Source of the DNA: Acidobacteriota bacterium
GTDB lineage: Bacteria > Acidobacteriota > Vicinamibacteria > Vicinamibacterales > JAKQTR01
Assembly (NCBI GenBank): GCA_029562975.1
Contig: JAKQTR010000028.1
Location: forward strand, 1 to 64,000
Direction: 5' to 3'
Length of the DNA: 64,000 bases
Shown: positions 25,404 to 33,698 of the stretch, one piece after another
Position numbering within the stretch: position 1 is the first letter of the stretch
Layout: every line of letters starts with the position of its first letter
Notes under the pieces: generated by a model
What the model was told of the DNA's origin: nothing
Seen by the model: the letters and a program-made list of their open reading frames with translations, nothing else
Databases searched by the model: none
Position numbers and translations under genes: made by a program

Positions 25404-26938
25404 CCGCCGCTCGCGACCCCGTGAGCGGCCCGTCCCGCGCCGTGGTCGGCGTGCTGCTGCTCCTTTCGGTTGTCCTGGCCGCGGCGGCGTACCGATCGCT
25501 GGGATGGCGCATGAACGGCGACGCCGCCACGATGCTCTACGCTGCCTTCCTGCAGCGCGGCGAAGGATTCGTCCTCTACCGGGACATCTTCGACATGAAC
25601 GCGCCCGGCGCTCACGCCGTCTACCGGGGCCTCTGGGCCGCGACCGCCGGGGGCGAGCGGGCGCTGCGCGTGGCGGATCTGGGAATCGGCCTCGGGTTGC
25701 TGGCGGCCACCGCCGCGGCGATGCGACCCTTCGGGCGCAGGAGCGCGTGGGCTGCGGCCGTGCTCGCCGGGCTGCTCTATCTCGGGTCGGGCGACGCGTT
25801 GAGCCTTCAGCGGGAGTACTTCGTGCTCGTGCCGGCGGCGCTCCTGCTTGCCCTCGTCATGCCGCGAGACGAAGGGTACGGGCGCGCGGGCCCGGGCGCC
25901 CTCGCCGCGGTGCTCGCGGGTGCCTGCGCCGGCGTCGCCTCGACGATCAAGCCGCAGGCCGGCCTGCTCGTCTTCGTGGTCATGGCCGCCGGCTTCGACT
26001 CCAGGGGCCGCACTAGGGCCTGGATCCGCATCGGGGCGGCGGCCGCGGCCGGGGCGGCGGCGGTGTGGGCCGGCGTCCTGCTCTGGCTGTGGCGCATCGG
26101 CGCCCTGCCCTCGTTCATCGACATCGCCTCCCGGTACTGGCCGCTCTACGAAGCCCTGACCAGCCGGCCGTACGGCGTGCTCTCCGGATGGGATCGCGCC
26201 GCCTACGTCGCCGGCGGGTACGCGCGGGGCTTGAGCGGCGCCCGTGCGATCTGGCTGGCCGCGGCGGCGGCTGGCCTGATCTGGATCCGCGCCTCGTCGG
26301 GAGTCGAGCGTCTTCGGGCCGCGGGGCCGCTCGTGGCCCTGGCCGCCGTCACGCTCGTGTTTCCGGGCGCATCGGGAAAGTTCTGGGAGTACCAGTGGCT
26401 GCCGTTCGGATACGCCATGATGCTGCTCGCCGCGCTGGTCGCCGCCGACGGCGTGCGCCTGCCGCGCTGGCGAGCAGCCGCCCCGGCAGTCCTGCTGGTC
26501 GTCGCAGCCTTCCTGCCGCACCGGGCGTGGACGTTCCAGCCGGGGCGTCAGGAGGCGCTGGCGCGCGTGGACGGGATGCGGGCGTTCGTGGCGGAACACC
26601 TGCGCCCCGGCGACACCGTGCAGCCCCTCGACTGGACCGGAACGGCGCTCCACGCCATGCTTGCCGCGCGGGCCCGCGCGGCAACGCCGTTCCTCGAAGA
26701 CGTGCACTTCTACCACCACGCCGGCCACCCGTACGTGCAGGGCCTCAGGGCGAGTCTCGTCCGGCGTCTCGAGCGCGAACGCCCCAGGTTCATCCTGCAG
26801 GTCGATCAGCCGGGATGGGCCGCGTGTCCGGACGCCGTCCACCCGTTCCCGACGCTGGGAGCGCTCCTGGAGCGCGACTACGTCGCGGCCGCGCGCGGGA
26901 CAGGCTGGCAGATCTTCGAATGCCGCTCGCGCCGGTGA
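25400..26938 (+). CDS. Polytopic membrane protein, GT39/ArnT-like glycosyltransferase candidate
   Basis: A 512-residue protein with about 10-11 membrane helices. After the first helix comes a periplasmic loop with RMNGDAATMLYAAFLQRGEGF and VLYRDIFDMNAPGAH. An acidic D near the start of loop 1 followed by an aromatic/Pro segment is the usual active-site plan of GT-C enzymes (PMT/ArnT). The soluble C-terminal part (about 380-512) has DTVQPLDWTGTALH and RFILQVDQPGW. It would use a polyprenyl-phosphate sugar in the periplasm. It overlaps the flippase gene by 4 nt. A 41-bp stretch of its C-terminal codons recurs at 31094-31134. Family placement is moderate; a Wzy-type polymerase is an alternative. 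Confidence 0.65.
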   Translation: MTAARDPVSGPSRAVVGVLLLLSVVLAAAAYRSLGWRMNGDAATMLYAAFLQRGEGFVLYRDIFDMNAPGAHAVYRGLWAATAGGERALRVADLGIGLGLLAATAAAMRPFGRRSAWAAAVLAGLLYLGSGDALSLQREYFVLVPAALLLALVMPRDEGYGRAGPGALAAVLAGACAGVASTIKPQAGLLVFVVMAAGFDSRGRTRAWIRIGAAAAAGAAAVWAGVLLWLWRIGALPSFIDIASRYWPLYEALTSRPYGVLSGWDRAAYVAGGYARGLSGARAIWLAAAAAGLIWIRASSGVERLRAAGPLVALAAVTLVFPGASGKFWEYQWLPFGYAMMLLAALVAADGVRLPRWRAAAPAVLLVVAAFLPHRAWTFQPGRQEALARVDGMRAFVAEHLRPGDTVQPLDWTGTALHAMLAARARAATPFLEDVHFYHHAGHPYVQGLRASLVRRLERERPRFILQVDQPGWAACPDAVHPFPTLGALLERDYVAAARGTGWQIFECRSRR

Positions 26939-26945
26939 GGATCGA

Positions 26946-28130
26946 TCAAGCTCGACGCGTGAGGCTCCGCAGCGCCTCGAAGATCCGCTCGCAGTTCCTC
27001 CCGTCCGCGGCTGTCATGTACCGCTCGATGAACGCGCGGCTCCTGGCCCGGCAGCATTCCGGGTCTTCGAGCGCCAGTTCGACCTGCCCGAGCAACTCAG
27101 AGGGACTCGCCGCGACCAGCCCGCCGTTCTCCTCCGGGGGGAGCTTCCACGCGGCGCGCACGCTTGGAAGGCGCCGCGTGCGGACGAGCCCGCCCCAGAC
27201 GTGTCTCGAGTCGAACGGCTCGTCCGGGCTCTCCACGGGGTAGACGTGGATGGTCGGGCGGCCCGTGGCGTAGAAGAGGTTGGCGATGCTGCTGAAGTTG
27301 GTGATGAGGAGATCCGCGAGCCGGAGATCCAGGCTGTTGTCCTGGTCCTGATCCTTGAACTTCACGAGCACGTGCGGGTGGCGGCGTTCCAGTCCGGCAA
27401 TCCGCTCGAGCACGCGCCGGCCGTACCGCCACCGGTCGTGCATCCTCACGATGAGGTTGACGCCGTGACGGTCGAGGAGGGCCACCAGGGACTCGAAGAC
27501 GTCGTCCTCGGCCCCCCAGTGCGCGAACACGCCGCCGTAGTGCCACGTCGGCGCGAGCAGGGCGGTCTTGCGCCGCTGGATGTCGAACGGATAGAACGGC
27601 TGCAACCGCTCCCTGTCAGGCGGGCGGACGATCTCGTCGTGGAGGGCGGAACCGAGCACGCGCAGGATGTCCTCGCTGAATCCGCTGACGTCGCGCCGGA
27701 ACCGCCTGTCCCATTCCCCGAAGCACTGCCACCTGACGCGCGAGTCGGGCTTCCAGGGATCGCCCCACCAGGCCGCGATGCACCGGCGCATGAACGCGAA
27801 GGCCCGCCGGTCGTCGGGGCCCTTCCAGCCGAAGCCGTGCCAGAGCACGAACAGGCCTCGGGAGATCCCGAGCAGCGGGACGGCGTTGTCGACGATCGCG
27901 ACGTCCGCGCGGCGGGCGAGCGCCCGGGGGTAGGCCCGCAGATCGCGCGCGTAGACCCTGGCGCGCAGGGGATCCGCACGCCAGGCCGCGGTGGTCTTGA
28001 ACGCGCCCGGGTGCTTCATGAACACCGTCAGTTCGACATCGTCGCGACGATCGAGGAATCGGCAGAACGCCGCCAGGTCGGCGCCAAAGGTGGTCGCCCA
28101 GACCGCGACGCGGAGCTTCGGCGCGCTCAC
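26946..28130 (-). CDS. CDP-glycerol glycerophosphotransferase-like protein (TagB/TagF family)
   Basis: A 394-residue GT-B-fold phosphotransferase. Family marks are FVLWHGFGWKGP (the WHG motif with the catalytic-base His), LLAPTWHYGG and LLITNFSSIANLFYATGRPTI. Relatives move a polyol phosphate from a CDP-activated donor to a membrane-bound glycan, building teichoic-acid-like phosphodiester links. In Gram-negatives such genes decorate capsules or O-chains. The gene is last in a three-gene minus-strand operon starting with a probable cytidylyltransferase, which may supply the CDP donor; ATGA overlap with the glycosyltransferase upstream. The actual polyol is not known. Confidence 0.78.
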   Translation of the reverse strand: MSAPKLRVAVWATTFGADLAAFCRFLDRRDDVELTVFMKHPGAFKTTAAWRADPLRARVYARDLRAYPRALARRADVAIVDNAVPLLGISRGLFVLWHGFGWKGPDDRRAFAFMRRCIAAWWGDPWKPDSRVRWQCFGEWDRRFRRDVSGFSEDILRVLGSALHDEIVRPPDRERLQPFYPFDIQRRKTALLAPTWHYGGVFAHWGAEDDVFESLVALLDRHGVNLIVRMHDRWRYGRRVLERIAGLERRHPHVLVKFKDQDQDNSLDLRLADLLITNFSSIANLFYATGRPTIHVYPVESPDEPFDSRHVWGGLVRTRRLPSVRAAWKLPPEENGGLVAASPSELLGQVELALEDPECCRARSRAFIERYMTAADGRNCERIFEALRSLTRRA

Positions 28131-29308
28131 GACCGCCCCTCGTCCAGCCTGGCCTGGATGAACCGCAGGATCCGGCGCCCCCGCTCCTCCCAGGTGTACC
28201 GCGCGGACGTCTCGAGGGCGCTTGCCGCCAATCGCGCGGCCAGCTCGGGCGTGCGGAGCACACGGGCGATCGCGTCTGCCGCGGCGTGCGGGTCGTCAGG
28301 CCGGCAGAGCAGCGCATCGACGTCGTGCGTCAGGAGTTCGGCCACGTCCGGTGTCCGTCCGGCGACGATCGGCCGCCCGGCGGCCAGGTAGTTGTAGAGC
28401 TTGATGGGCGTGATCGTGTGAGGGAACGCCAGGAGCGTGGATGAAGGAGGGTTGATCAGGATGTCCGAGGCATACAGGTAGGGCACGACCGCCCGGGGAG
28501 GGACGCGCGGCCGCGTGGACACGTTGGAGAGGCCCATGCGCCGGGCTCGCACGGCCAGCGCCGCCGAGGCGATCCGGCTGCCCCCGACAAGCAGGAACCC
28601 GACGTCCGGCAGCAGCCCGGCGATTGCGAGCAGGGCGTCGATGCCCTTCGTGGCGTCCACGTGCCCCGCATACACGGCCAGCGGCCGCCGGGGATCGAGG
28701 GCCAGGGCCTGGCAGGCTTCGACCTTGGTGAGGCGCGCGGCGAAGTCCCGGGGATCGTGACCCAGCTTGGACGAAAGGACGCGATCCGCCCCGACGCCGG
28801 CGCGGAGCAGCGACTCGCGCACGTACTCGGAGTTCGTCACCACGCCCACAAGCTCCCGGCGCCCGGCGAGGTCCAGGAACGCGCGGGCCTTGAGGCCGCT
28901 TGCCGCGTCGAACCGCCGATGCGTCTCGTACACCACCCGGCTGCGGCGCCTGGCGGCGAGCCAGGCTGGAAACAGGTTGCGCGAATACAGCAGGTCGCAC
29001 CCCGCCAGGGCGGCACGACGCTGGGCCACGAGGGCGTGGGGCCACTTCTCGAGGCGGGCCGGCGTGCACGGGATCGTGAGGATGTCCTGGAGATCGAGGG
29101 ACGCCGACACGCCGTAGAACTCGCGCAGCGCCCGGTGCCGGCGGGCGGCCGGGCGGACGATCGAGCGGTAGGCGCGCGGAATGGCCAGCCGCACCTCGGC
29201 CCCCGCGAGGGCGAGGGCCTCCGCGTTCTTCATCACCTGCTGGGTGTCGGTCCAGAAGGACGGGAACGGCCTGTCACTGACGTACGCGATGCGCAGCGGC
29301 ATCCTCAT
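28127..29308 (-). CDS. GT-B glycosyltransferase (GT4-like)
   Basis: A 393-residue glycosyltransferase. The N-terminal lobe begins LRIAYVSDRPFPSFWTDTQQVMKN. The donor lobe shows LAVYAGHVDATKGIDALLAI, FLLVGGSRIA, LYASDILINPPSS and PIKLYNYLAAGRPIV, where the usual E-x7-E becomes P-I-K-L-Y-N-Y-L, a variant found in many GT4 members. It overlaps the cytidylyltransferase-like gene by 35 nt and the phosphotransferase gene by 4 nt, so the three proteins are probably made together. Confidence 0.85.
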   Translation of the reverse strand: MRMPLRIAYVSDRPFPSFWTDTQQVMKNAEALALAGAEVRLAIPRAYRSIVRPAARRHRALREFYGVSASLDLQDILTIPCTPARLEKWPHALVAQRRAALAGCDLLYSRNLFPAWLAARRRSRVVYETHRRFDAASGLKARAFLDLAGRRELVGVVTNSEYVRESLLRAGVGADRVLSSKLGHDPRDFAARLTKVEACQALALDPRRPLAVYAGHVDATKGIDALLAIAGLLPDVGFLLVGGSRIASAALAVRARRMGLSNVSTRPRVPPRAVVPYLYASDILINPPSSTLLAFPHTITPIKLYNYLAAGRPIVAGRTPDVAELLTHDVDALLCRPDDPHAAADAIARVLRTPELAARLAASALETSARYTWEERGRRILRFIQARLDEGRS

Positions 29309-30017
29309 TGGCCTCGATCAGGGAGAGCCGCCGGCCGGCCTCCTCGAGCATCTCGCCGGTGTCGACATCCTGCCAGAGGAGCGGGCCGATATCGGCCGCT
29401 CGGGCCAGCCCCCGCGCGGCCAGCGCCTGCATCCCGGCGGTCACCGAGCAGTCTCCGGTTCGCGCCGCGATGTCCCGGATCGCCGCGCTGAGCGCCGTCG
29501 TGCAGTGGAAGACGCCCGTGTCGACCGCATCGTACTCGGCGAGGCTCTTGCCGATGTCCCGGATGAGGCCGTCCTGCGTCAAGACCTTGGTGGCGTCACT
29601 CATGTCGAACACCCTGTCGAGCTTCCGATCCACACAGAGCAGTGTCCCGTCGCCGGGGTCGGACTCGAGCGCCATCGAGATGATGCGGGAGTCGAGCAGA
29701 TGGTCCGACATGACCAGGATGAACCGGCCTCCGGCGTCCGGCGACGCCGCGAGCACCGAGAGCCCGTTGGACTTCTCGTAGGCGGGGTTGAACACCGTCT
29801 GCACGGACATGCCCGGCCAGGTGTGGCCGGCCAGCACCGTCCGGACGTCTTCGGCCATGTAGCCCAGCACGACGACGACCCGCTCGATGCCGGCCGCCTG
29901 CAGCGCATCGAGCGTCCTGGCCAGGAGCGGCCGTCCCCCGAGCTTCATGAGGGGCTTCGGCACCAGCTCCGAGCCGCGGATGCGCACGCCGCGCCCCGCA
30001 GCCAGCACGACCGCCAC
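29274..30017 (-). CDS. Nucleotidyltransferase resembling CTP:inositol-1-phosphate cytidylyltransferase
   Basis: A 247-residue NTP-transferase fold enzyme. VVLAAGRGVRI is the nucleotide-binding loop and PKPLMKLGGRPLLART the second signature. The segments FNPAYEKSNGLSV, FILVMSDHLLD, CVDRKLDRVFDMSDATKV, IRDIGKSLAEYDAVDTGVF and QDVDTGEML closely parallel, from memory, the cytidylyltransferase half of archaeal and Thermotogales di-myo-inositol-phosphate synthases. Those make CDP-inositol. The alcohol-phosphate transferase half is absent. The start is given as GTG 30017, but an AGGAGG lies 6 nt ahead of an in-frame CTG at 30035. First gene of the operon with a glycosyltransferase and a CDP-glycerol-phosphotransferase-like gene, so the product may be a CDP-polyol donor. 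Confidence 0.75.
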   Translation of the reverse strand: MAVVLAAGRGVRIRGSELVPKPLMKLGGRPLLARTLDALQAAGIERVVVVLGYMAEDVRTVLAGHTWPGMSVQTVFNPAYEKSNGLSVLAASPDAGGRFILVMSDHLLDSRIISMALESDPGDGTLLCVDRKLDRVFDMSDATKVLTQDGLIRDIGKSLAEYDAVDTGVFHCTTALSAAIRDIAARTGDCSVTAGMQALAARGLARAADIGPLLWQDVDTGEMLEEAGRRLSLIEANEDAAAHRVRQ

Positions 30018-30254
30018 CTTCTCGCCGTCTCGCAGTCTCGACCTCCTGATGCCGTGCCCGGATGCGGCCCTGCGGCTCGCTGCCGGCCGACGCGAGGGCC
30101 CCTCATGTTACCCGATCACTTCGTCCTGCTGGCGGTCGAGCACCCTCGCGCGATCGGCGGTCTCGTCGTCGCAACCATCCACCCCGACGCCCGGAACGGC
30201 CGTCCCGGGGTCTATGGCGCCGCCCGGCGGCGTTTCCCGGTACCATCCGACAAG

Positions 30255-31286
30255 GTGCTAGAGGTTCCCTGTCCGTTCTGTGGCGCAGACGACAGCGAGT
30301 CCTGGGGCCGGGAGAACGGCTGGACAGCCGTGAGGTGCCGGTCCTGCGGTCTTGTGTACGTCAACCCACGGCCCGACGACAACGAGATTGCCGAGTCGAC
30401 GAGACTCGGCATGCACCGCGTGAGCTCAGGCAGCCTCGACGTCAAGACCGGGTTCAGTCGCGCGCGCGTTCGGGGTTTCCGGCGACGTCTGCAATCCGTG
30501 TTTTCCCGTGGCGAACTCGGCCGTGTCCCCCTGCGGTGCCTCGACGTCGAGGCCGGGTACGGGGAACTGCTGGAGGCGCTTCGGGGCCTGGTAGCCCCCG
30601 GGACCCGCCTCGAGGGCATCGAACCGTGCCGGTCGAAGGTCGAAGCTGCCGCCGCGAAGGGCCTGTCCGTCCGGGACTGCGACCTCGAGCCCGTCACGGA
30701 GACCTACGACCTGGTCTCCGCGATCAACGTACTGTCTCATGTGCCCGACCCTCGCGCGTTCGTCGCGAGCCTCCACGCCCGCTTGGTGCCGGGCGGCAGC
30801 CTGCTGCTGGTCACGGGCAACGGCGGGGACATCCCTCGATCGGACTACCCCCAGAGGCTCCAGCTCCCGGACCACCTGCTCTTCGTCGGGCGGCGGCACG
30901 TGTCGGCTCTGCTCGACCAGGCCGGCTTCACCGGCATCGAACCACACGCTTTCCGCACGGCCCTGCCCCGATCCCCCCTGTTCGATCTGGCCGGGTCCGG
31001 CCTCGCGGCGGTGCTTCGACGCCGGGTTGGCTACTCTGGTGCCTTCCGGTCGCTCTGGATGAGGGGCAGGCTGCGGGAGGCGGCCCGCGCACGAACGCCC
31101 CAGGTTCGTCCTGCAGGTAGACCAGCCCGGGTCCAGCCGCAGCCCGGCCCGCCGCAGATCGTCACCGCGTCGCCGGCGCCCCGGCACGGCGCACCGGCCC
31201 GCTGGAGACGGCCCGCTCCAGGATGGCCACGAGCTGCACGGTGGCCGTCCGGCTATCGGCCAGCGAGCCCAGGCGCGTCACCGTAG
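30255..31286 (+). CDS. Zinc-ribbon class I SAM-dependent methyltransferase
   Basis: A protein of up to 343 residues. An N-terminal four-Cys zinc ribbon (CPFCGADD and CRSCGLVYVNPRP) is followed by a Rossmann methyltransferase domain: RCLDVEAGYGELLEAL as motif I (with D-V-E-A in place of D-x-G-x-G), INVLSHVPDP and a LVPGGSLLLVTGN strand. This layout is common in sugar methyltransferases of polysaccharide loci. GTG 30255 is chosen because it opens right onto the ribbon; ATG 30104 would add an unlikely tail. The last 60 residues are Arg/Pro-rich and run 125 nt antisense into the opposing glycosyltransferase gene, so the natural end may have been lost around 31085. Confidence 0.7.
   Translation: MLEVPCPFCGADDSESWGRENGWTAVRCRSCGLVYVNPRPDDNEIAESTRLGMHRVSSGSLDVKTGFSRARVRGFRRRLQSVFSRGELGRVPLRCLDVEAGYGELLEALRGLVAPGTRLEGIEPCRSKVEAAAAKGLSVRDCDLEPVTETYDLVSAINVLSHVPDPRAFVASLHARLVPGGSLLLVTGNGGDIPRSDYPQRLQLPDHLLFVGRRHVSALLDQAGFTGIEPHAFRTALPRSPLFDLAGSGLAAVLRRRVGYSGAFRSLWMRGRLREAARARTPQVRPAGRPARVQPQPGPPQIVTASPAPRHGAPARWRRPAPGWPRAARWPSGYRPASPGASP
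31094..31134 (+). repeat. 41-bp partial copy of the GT39-like gene's C-terminal codons
   Basis: CGAACGCCCCAGGTTCGTCC and the following bases match 26776-26816 with only a few mismatches (16 then 10 identical bases in runs). In the original frame it spells ERPRFVLQVDQPG versus ERPRFILQVDQPG at 26776. Here it lies out of frame at the end of the methyltransferase gene, so it looks like the scar of a lost or rearranged homologue. Confidence 0.6.
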
Positions 31287-32469
31287 GGTGGCGGCCGCCG
31301 CGCATGAGGCGCTGCACGTAGTCCGCTGCGGCCGCCACCTCGCCGTAGCCGAACACCGCGCCTCCGCCGATCCGGGCCATCAGCGCGCTGAACTCGGCGT
31401 TTTCGGCGAACGCCAGGATGGGCCGTGCCGACAAAGCGTAGTCGTAGAACTTCGCCATGATGCGCTGATCCGTCGGCGCGTTCACCAGTGTCAGCACGTC
31501 GGCGGCGGCCATCGCCGCCCCAATCTGGCGGTAGGGGACGAAGGGCTGGTGTCTGACCATCGAGTCCACCCCGAGCCGGGAGGCGACGGTCCCCTGTTCG
31601 AACTCACATCCTCCGGTGACGACAAGCTGCAGGTCGGCGGCTGCCACGCCGCGCCGCCTGAGCTCCGCGAGCAGCCCGAAGAGGGGTGCGCCGTCCACGA
31701 ACCGCCGGAACCGGCCGAGGAAGAGCAGCGTGAACCTGTCGAACCCGGGGTGCCGGCCTTCGCCGATAAGTTGTTCATCGCTGTGGTTCCGGATGACGGC
31801 GAACCGGTCGCTTCCGAGGTCTGCGTAACGGACCGCGTAAGCCCGGCATGCCGTGTCCGTGTTGAGGATGACGGTGGAGGCAGTGCGCGCGACGAACCGT
31901 TCCAGGGCATCGACGATCCAGCGGGTCGGCCGTGGCATCAGGGGCCGCCGCAGCGAACAAAGGGACCAGGGGTCGCGCAGGTCCGCGACGAGCGGAAGGC
32001 CCGTCTGGCGCGCGAGGACCGCTCCCACCACCAACGCCGCCCACGGGTCGGCATTGACCAGGACGGCCTCGCAGGGATGGCGGGCCAGCACGCGACGGGC
32101 GGCGCACAGCGCATGGGGCATGTGGCGCGCGTGTGCCTTGAGCGGGAAGATCTCCGGATTGAACCGTTCGGGCGGCTCCCACGCAGCCTTCCGCGGCCGC
32201 TCGTGACGCGTGGCGCCGGGGCCGCTGGCGGCCGCAAGACGCCGCTGCTCGGCCTGGCGCGCCCGGCGGCTGTAGTCCCGGTACACCGTGACCTGCTCAG
32301 GCACCAGCCTCACGAGCGCCTCGTCGGTCTCGGCGGACGGCCACAGGTCGCAGAGCACCACCGGGTCCCAACCCAGAGAGGGAAGGTGCCGGACGAACTT
32401 GAGCGGGCGGAGGGCCCCCACGCGTGACTGGGGCGGGAAAAAGGGCGTGATGTACAGAAGTCTGCGCAC
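31162..32469 (-). CDS. GT-B glycosyltransferase
   Basis: A 435-residue glycosyltransferase beginning MRRLLYITPFFPPQSRVGALR, a typical first strand and acceptor loop of this GT4-related subgroup. Later blocks are LPLVADLRDPWS, VILNTDTACRAY, LLFLGRFRRF, LQLVVTGGCEFE and MAKFYDYALSARPILAF, the last taking the E-x7-E position. It is the third gene of a minus-strand operon (glycosyltransferase, aminotransferase, this gene), 13 nt after the aminotransferase stop. Its 3' end is overlapped antisense by the tail of the methyltransferase gene. Confidence 0.85.
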   Translation of the reverse strand: MRRLLYITPFFPPQSRVGALRPLKFVRHLPSLGWDPVVLCDLWPSAETDEALVRLVPEQVTVYRDYSRRARQAEQRRLAAASGPGATRHERPRKAAWEPPERFNPEIFPLKAHARHMPHALCAARRVLARHPCEAVLVNADPWAALVVGAVLARQTGLPLVADLRDPWSLCSLRRPLMPRPTRWIVDALERFVARTASTVILNTDTACRAYAVRYADLGSDRFAVIRNHSDEQLIGEGRHPGFDRFTLLFLGRFRRFVDGAPLFGLLAELRRRGVAAADLQLVVTGGCEFEQGTVASRLGVDSMVRHQPFVPYRQIGAAMAAADVLTLVNAPTDQRIMAKFYDYALSARPILAFAENAEFSALMARIGGGAVFGYGEVAAAADYVQRLMRGGRHPTVTRLGSLADSRTATVQLVAILERAVSSGPVRRAGAPATR

Positions 32470-32482
32470 GTCGAGAACGGCG

Positions 32483-33661
32483 TCAGGAAACCGGGATGAC
32501 AGCGCGGCGGTTGCCGGCCACGATCTCGCGCACCGCCGCGACCACGTCGTCGACGTCCGCGTCGCTGAGGGCCGCCGACAACGGCAGCGACACCGTGCGG
32601 TCGCCGATCCATTCGGCGTTGGGGAACATGCCGCGGGTGTAGCCGTAACGTTCGCGGTAGTAGGTGTGAAGGTGCAGCGCGGTGAAATGCACGCCGGCTC
32701 CGATCCTGCGCCTCTTGAGCTCGTCGACGAACTGGTTCCGATCGATCGTCAGGCATTCGAGCCGGAGGAGCAGCGTATAGAGGTGCCGCGCGTGGCGGAT
32801 GCCGGGCTGCCGCATCGGCGTGATGACTTCGTCGAGGTCGCCGAACGCCTCGTCGTAACGCGCCCAGTGCCGCTCGCGGACCGCCAGGCTCGCGTCGAGG
32901 CGGGCGAGCTGGTGCAGGCCGAGCGATGCCTGCATGTCCGTCATGTTGTACTTGTAGCCGGGATACACCGTGTCGTACGGCGTGAAGCCCTCCGCGCCGT
33001 ACCGCTTCCAGGCGTCGCTGTCGATCCCGTGGAGGCTCCTGACGCGCGCGGACTCGGCCCACTCCGCCCGATCGGTCGTCAGCATGCCGCCTTCGCCCGT
33101 GACGAGGTTCTTGGTGACGTAGAAGCTGAACGCGGTCATGTGGCCGGCGCTGCCGATCTTGAGCCGGCCGACGGCTGCCTCGATGGCGTGGGCGGCGTCG
33201 TCGATGACCGTCAGGCCGTGGCGGCCGGCAATCTCCAGCAGCTTGGGCATGTCGCAGGGCCGCCCGGCGAGATGGACCGGGATGATCGCGCGCGTTCTCG
33301 GCGTGACGGCGGCCTCCACCTGCCCGGCGTCGATCGTCATCGTCCCGCGATCGACGTCGGCGAACACCGGCCGCGCCCGGAAGTGCTCGACGACGTTGGC
33401 GGTGGCCGGGAAGGTCAGCGGCGACGTGATGATCTCGTCGCCCTCGCGGACGCCGATGAGGTCGAGGCCCAGGTGCAGCGCGGCGGTGCACGAGGAGACG
33501 CCTACGGCGCAGCGGGCGCCGACGTACTCGGCGAACCGCGCCTCGAACAGCTTCGTCTTGGGGCCCGTGCCCAGCCAGCCCGACGCGAGCGTGTCGAGGA
33601 CCTCGGCGACGTCTTCCTCGCCGATGAGAGGCCGACCGAAGGTGAGGAACTGCTCGCGCAC
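32483..33661 (-). CDS. DegT/DnrJ/EryC1/StrS family sugar aminotransferase
   Basis: A 392-residue PLP enzyme that aminates keto-sugar nucleotides. The PLP lysine is K184 in SFYVTKNLVTGEGG. Other family blocks are GWLGTGPKTKLFE, VSSCTAALHLGLDLIGV, SPLTFPATANVV and VIDDAAHAIEA. A GTG start at 33661 with GGGAGGA eight bases upstream is preferred; the frame is open for 41 codons more, which overlap the upstream gene and look non-coding. The product is an amino sugar, which fits the nearby deacetylase. Specific sugar (for example 4-amino versus 3-amino) is undetermined. Confidence 0.9.
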   Translation of the reverse strand: MREQFLTFGRPLIGEEDVAEVLDTLASGWLGTGPKTKLFEARFAEYVGARCAVGVSSCTAALHLGLDLIGVREGDEIITSPLTFPATANVVEHFRARPVFADVDRGTMTIDAGQVEAAVTPRTRAIIPVHLAGRPCDMPKLLEIAGRHGLTVIDDAAHAIEAAVGRLKIGSAGHMTAFSFYVTKNLVTGEGGMLTTDRAEWAESARVRSLHGIDSDAWKRYGAEGFTPYDTVYPGYKYNMTDMQASLGLHQLARLDASLAVRERHWARYDEAFGDLDEVITPMRQPGIRHARHLYTLLLRLECLTIDRNQFVDELKRRRIGAGVHFTALHLHTYYRERYGYTRGMFPNAEWIGDRTVSLPLSAALSDADVDDVVAAVREIVAGNRRAVIPVS

Positions 33662-33698
33662 GTGGTTCGTCCTCCCGGCCAGGCGCGCGCCGGTCCCG

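Noticed and set aside
29181-31286. A 701-residue version of the methyltransferase
   Set aside because: The upstream 358 codons are antisense to the glycosyltransferase and cytidylyltransferase genes; the zinc ribbon begins at GTG 30255.
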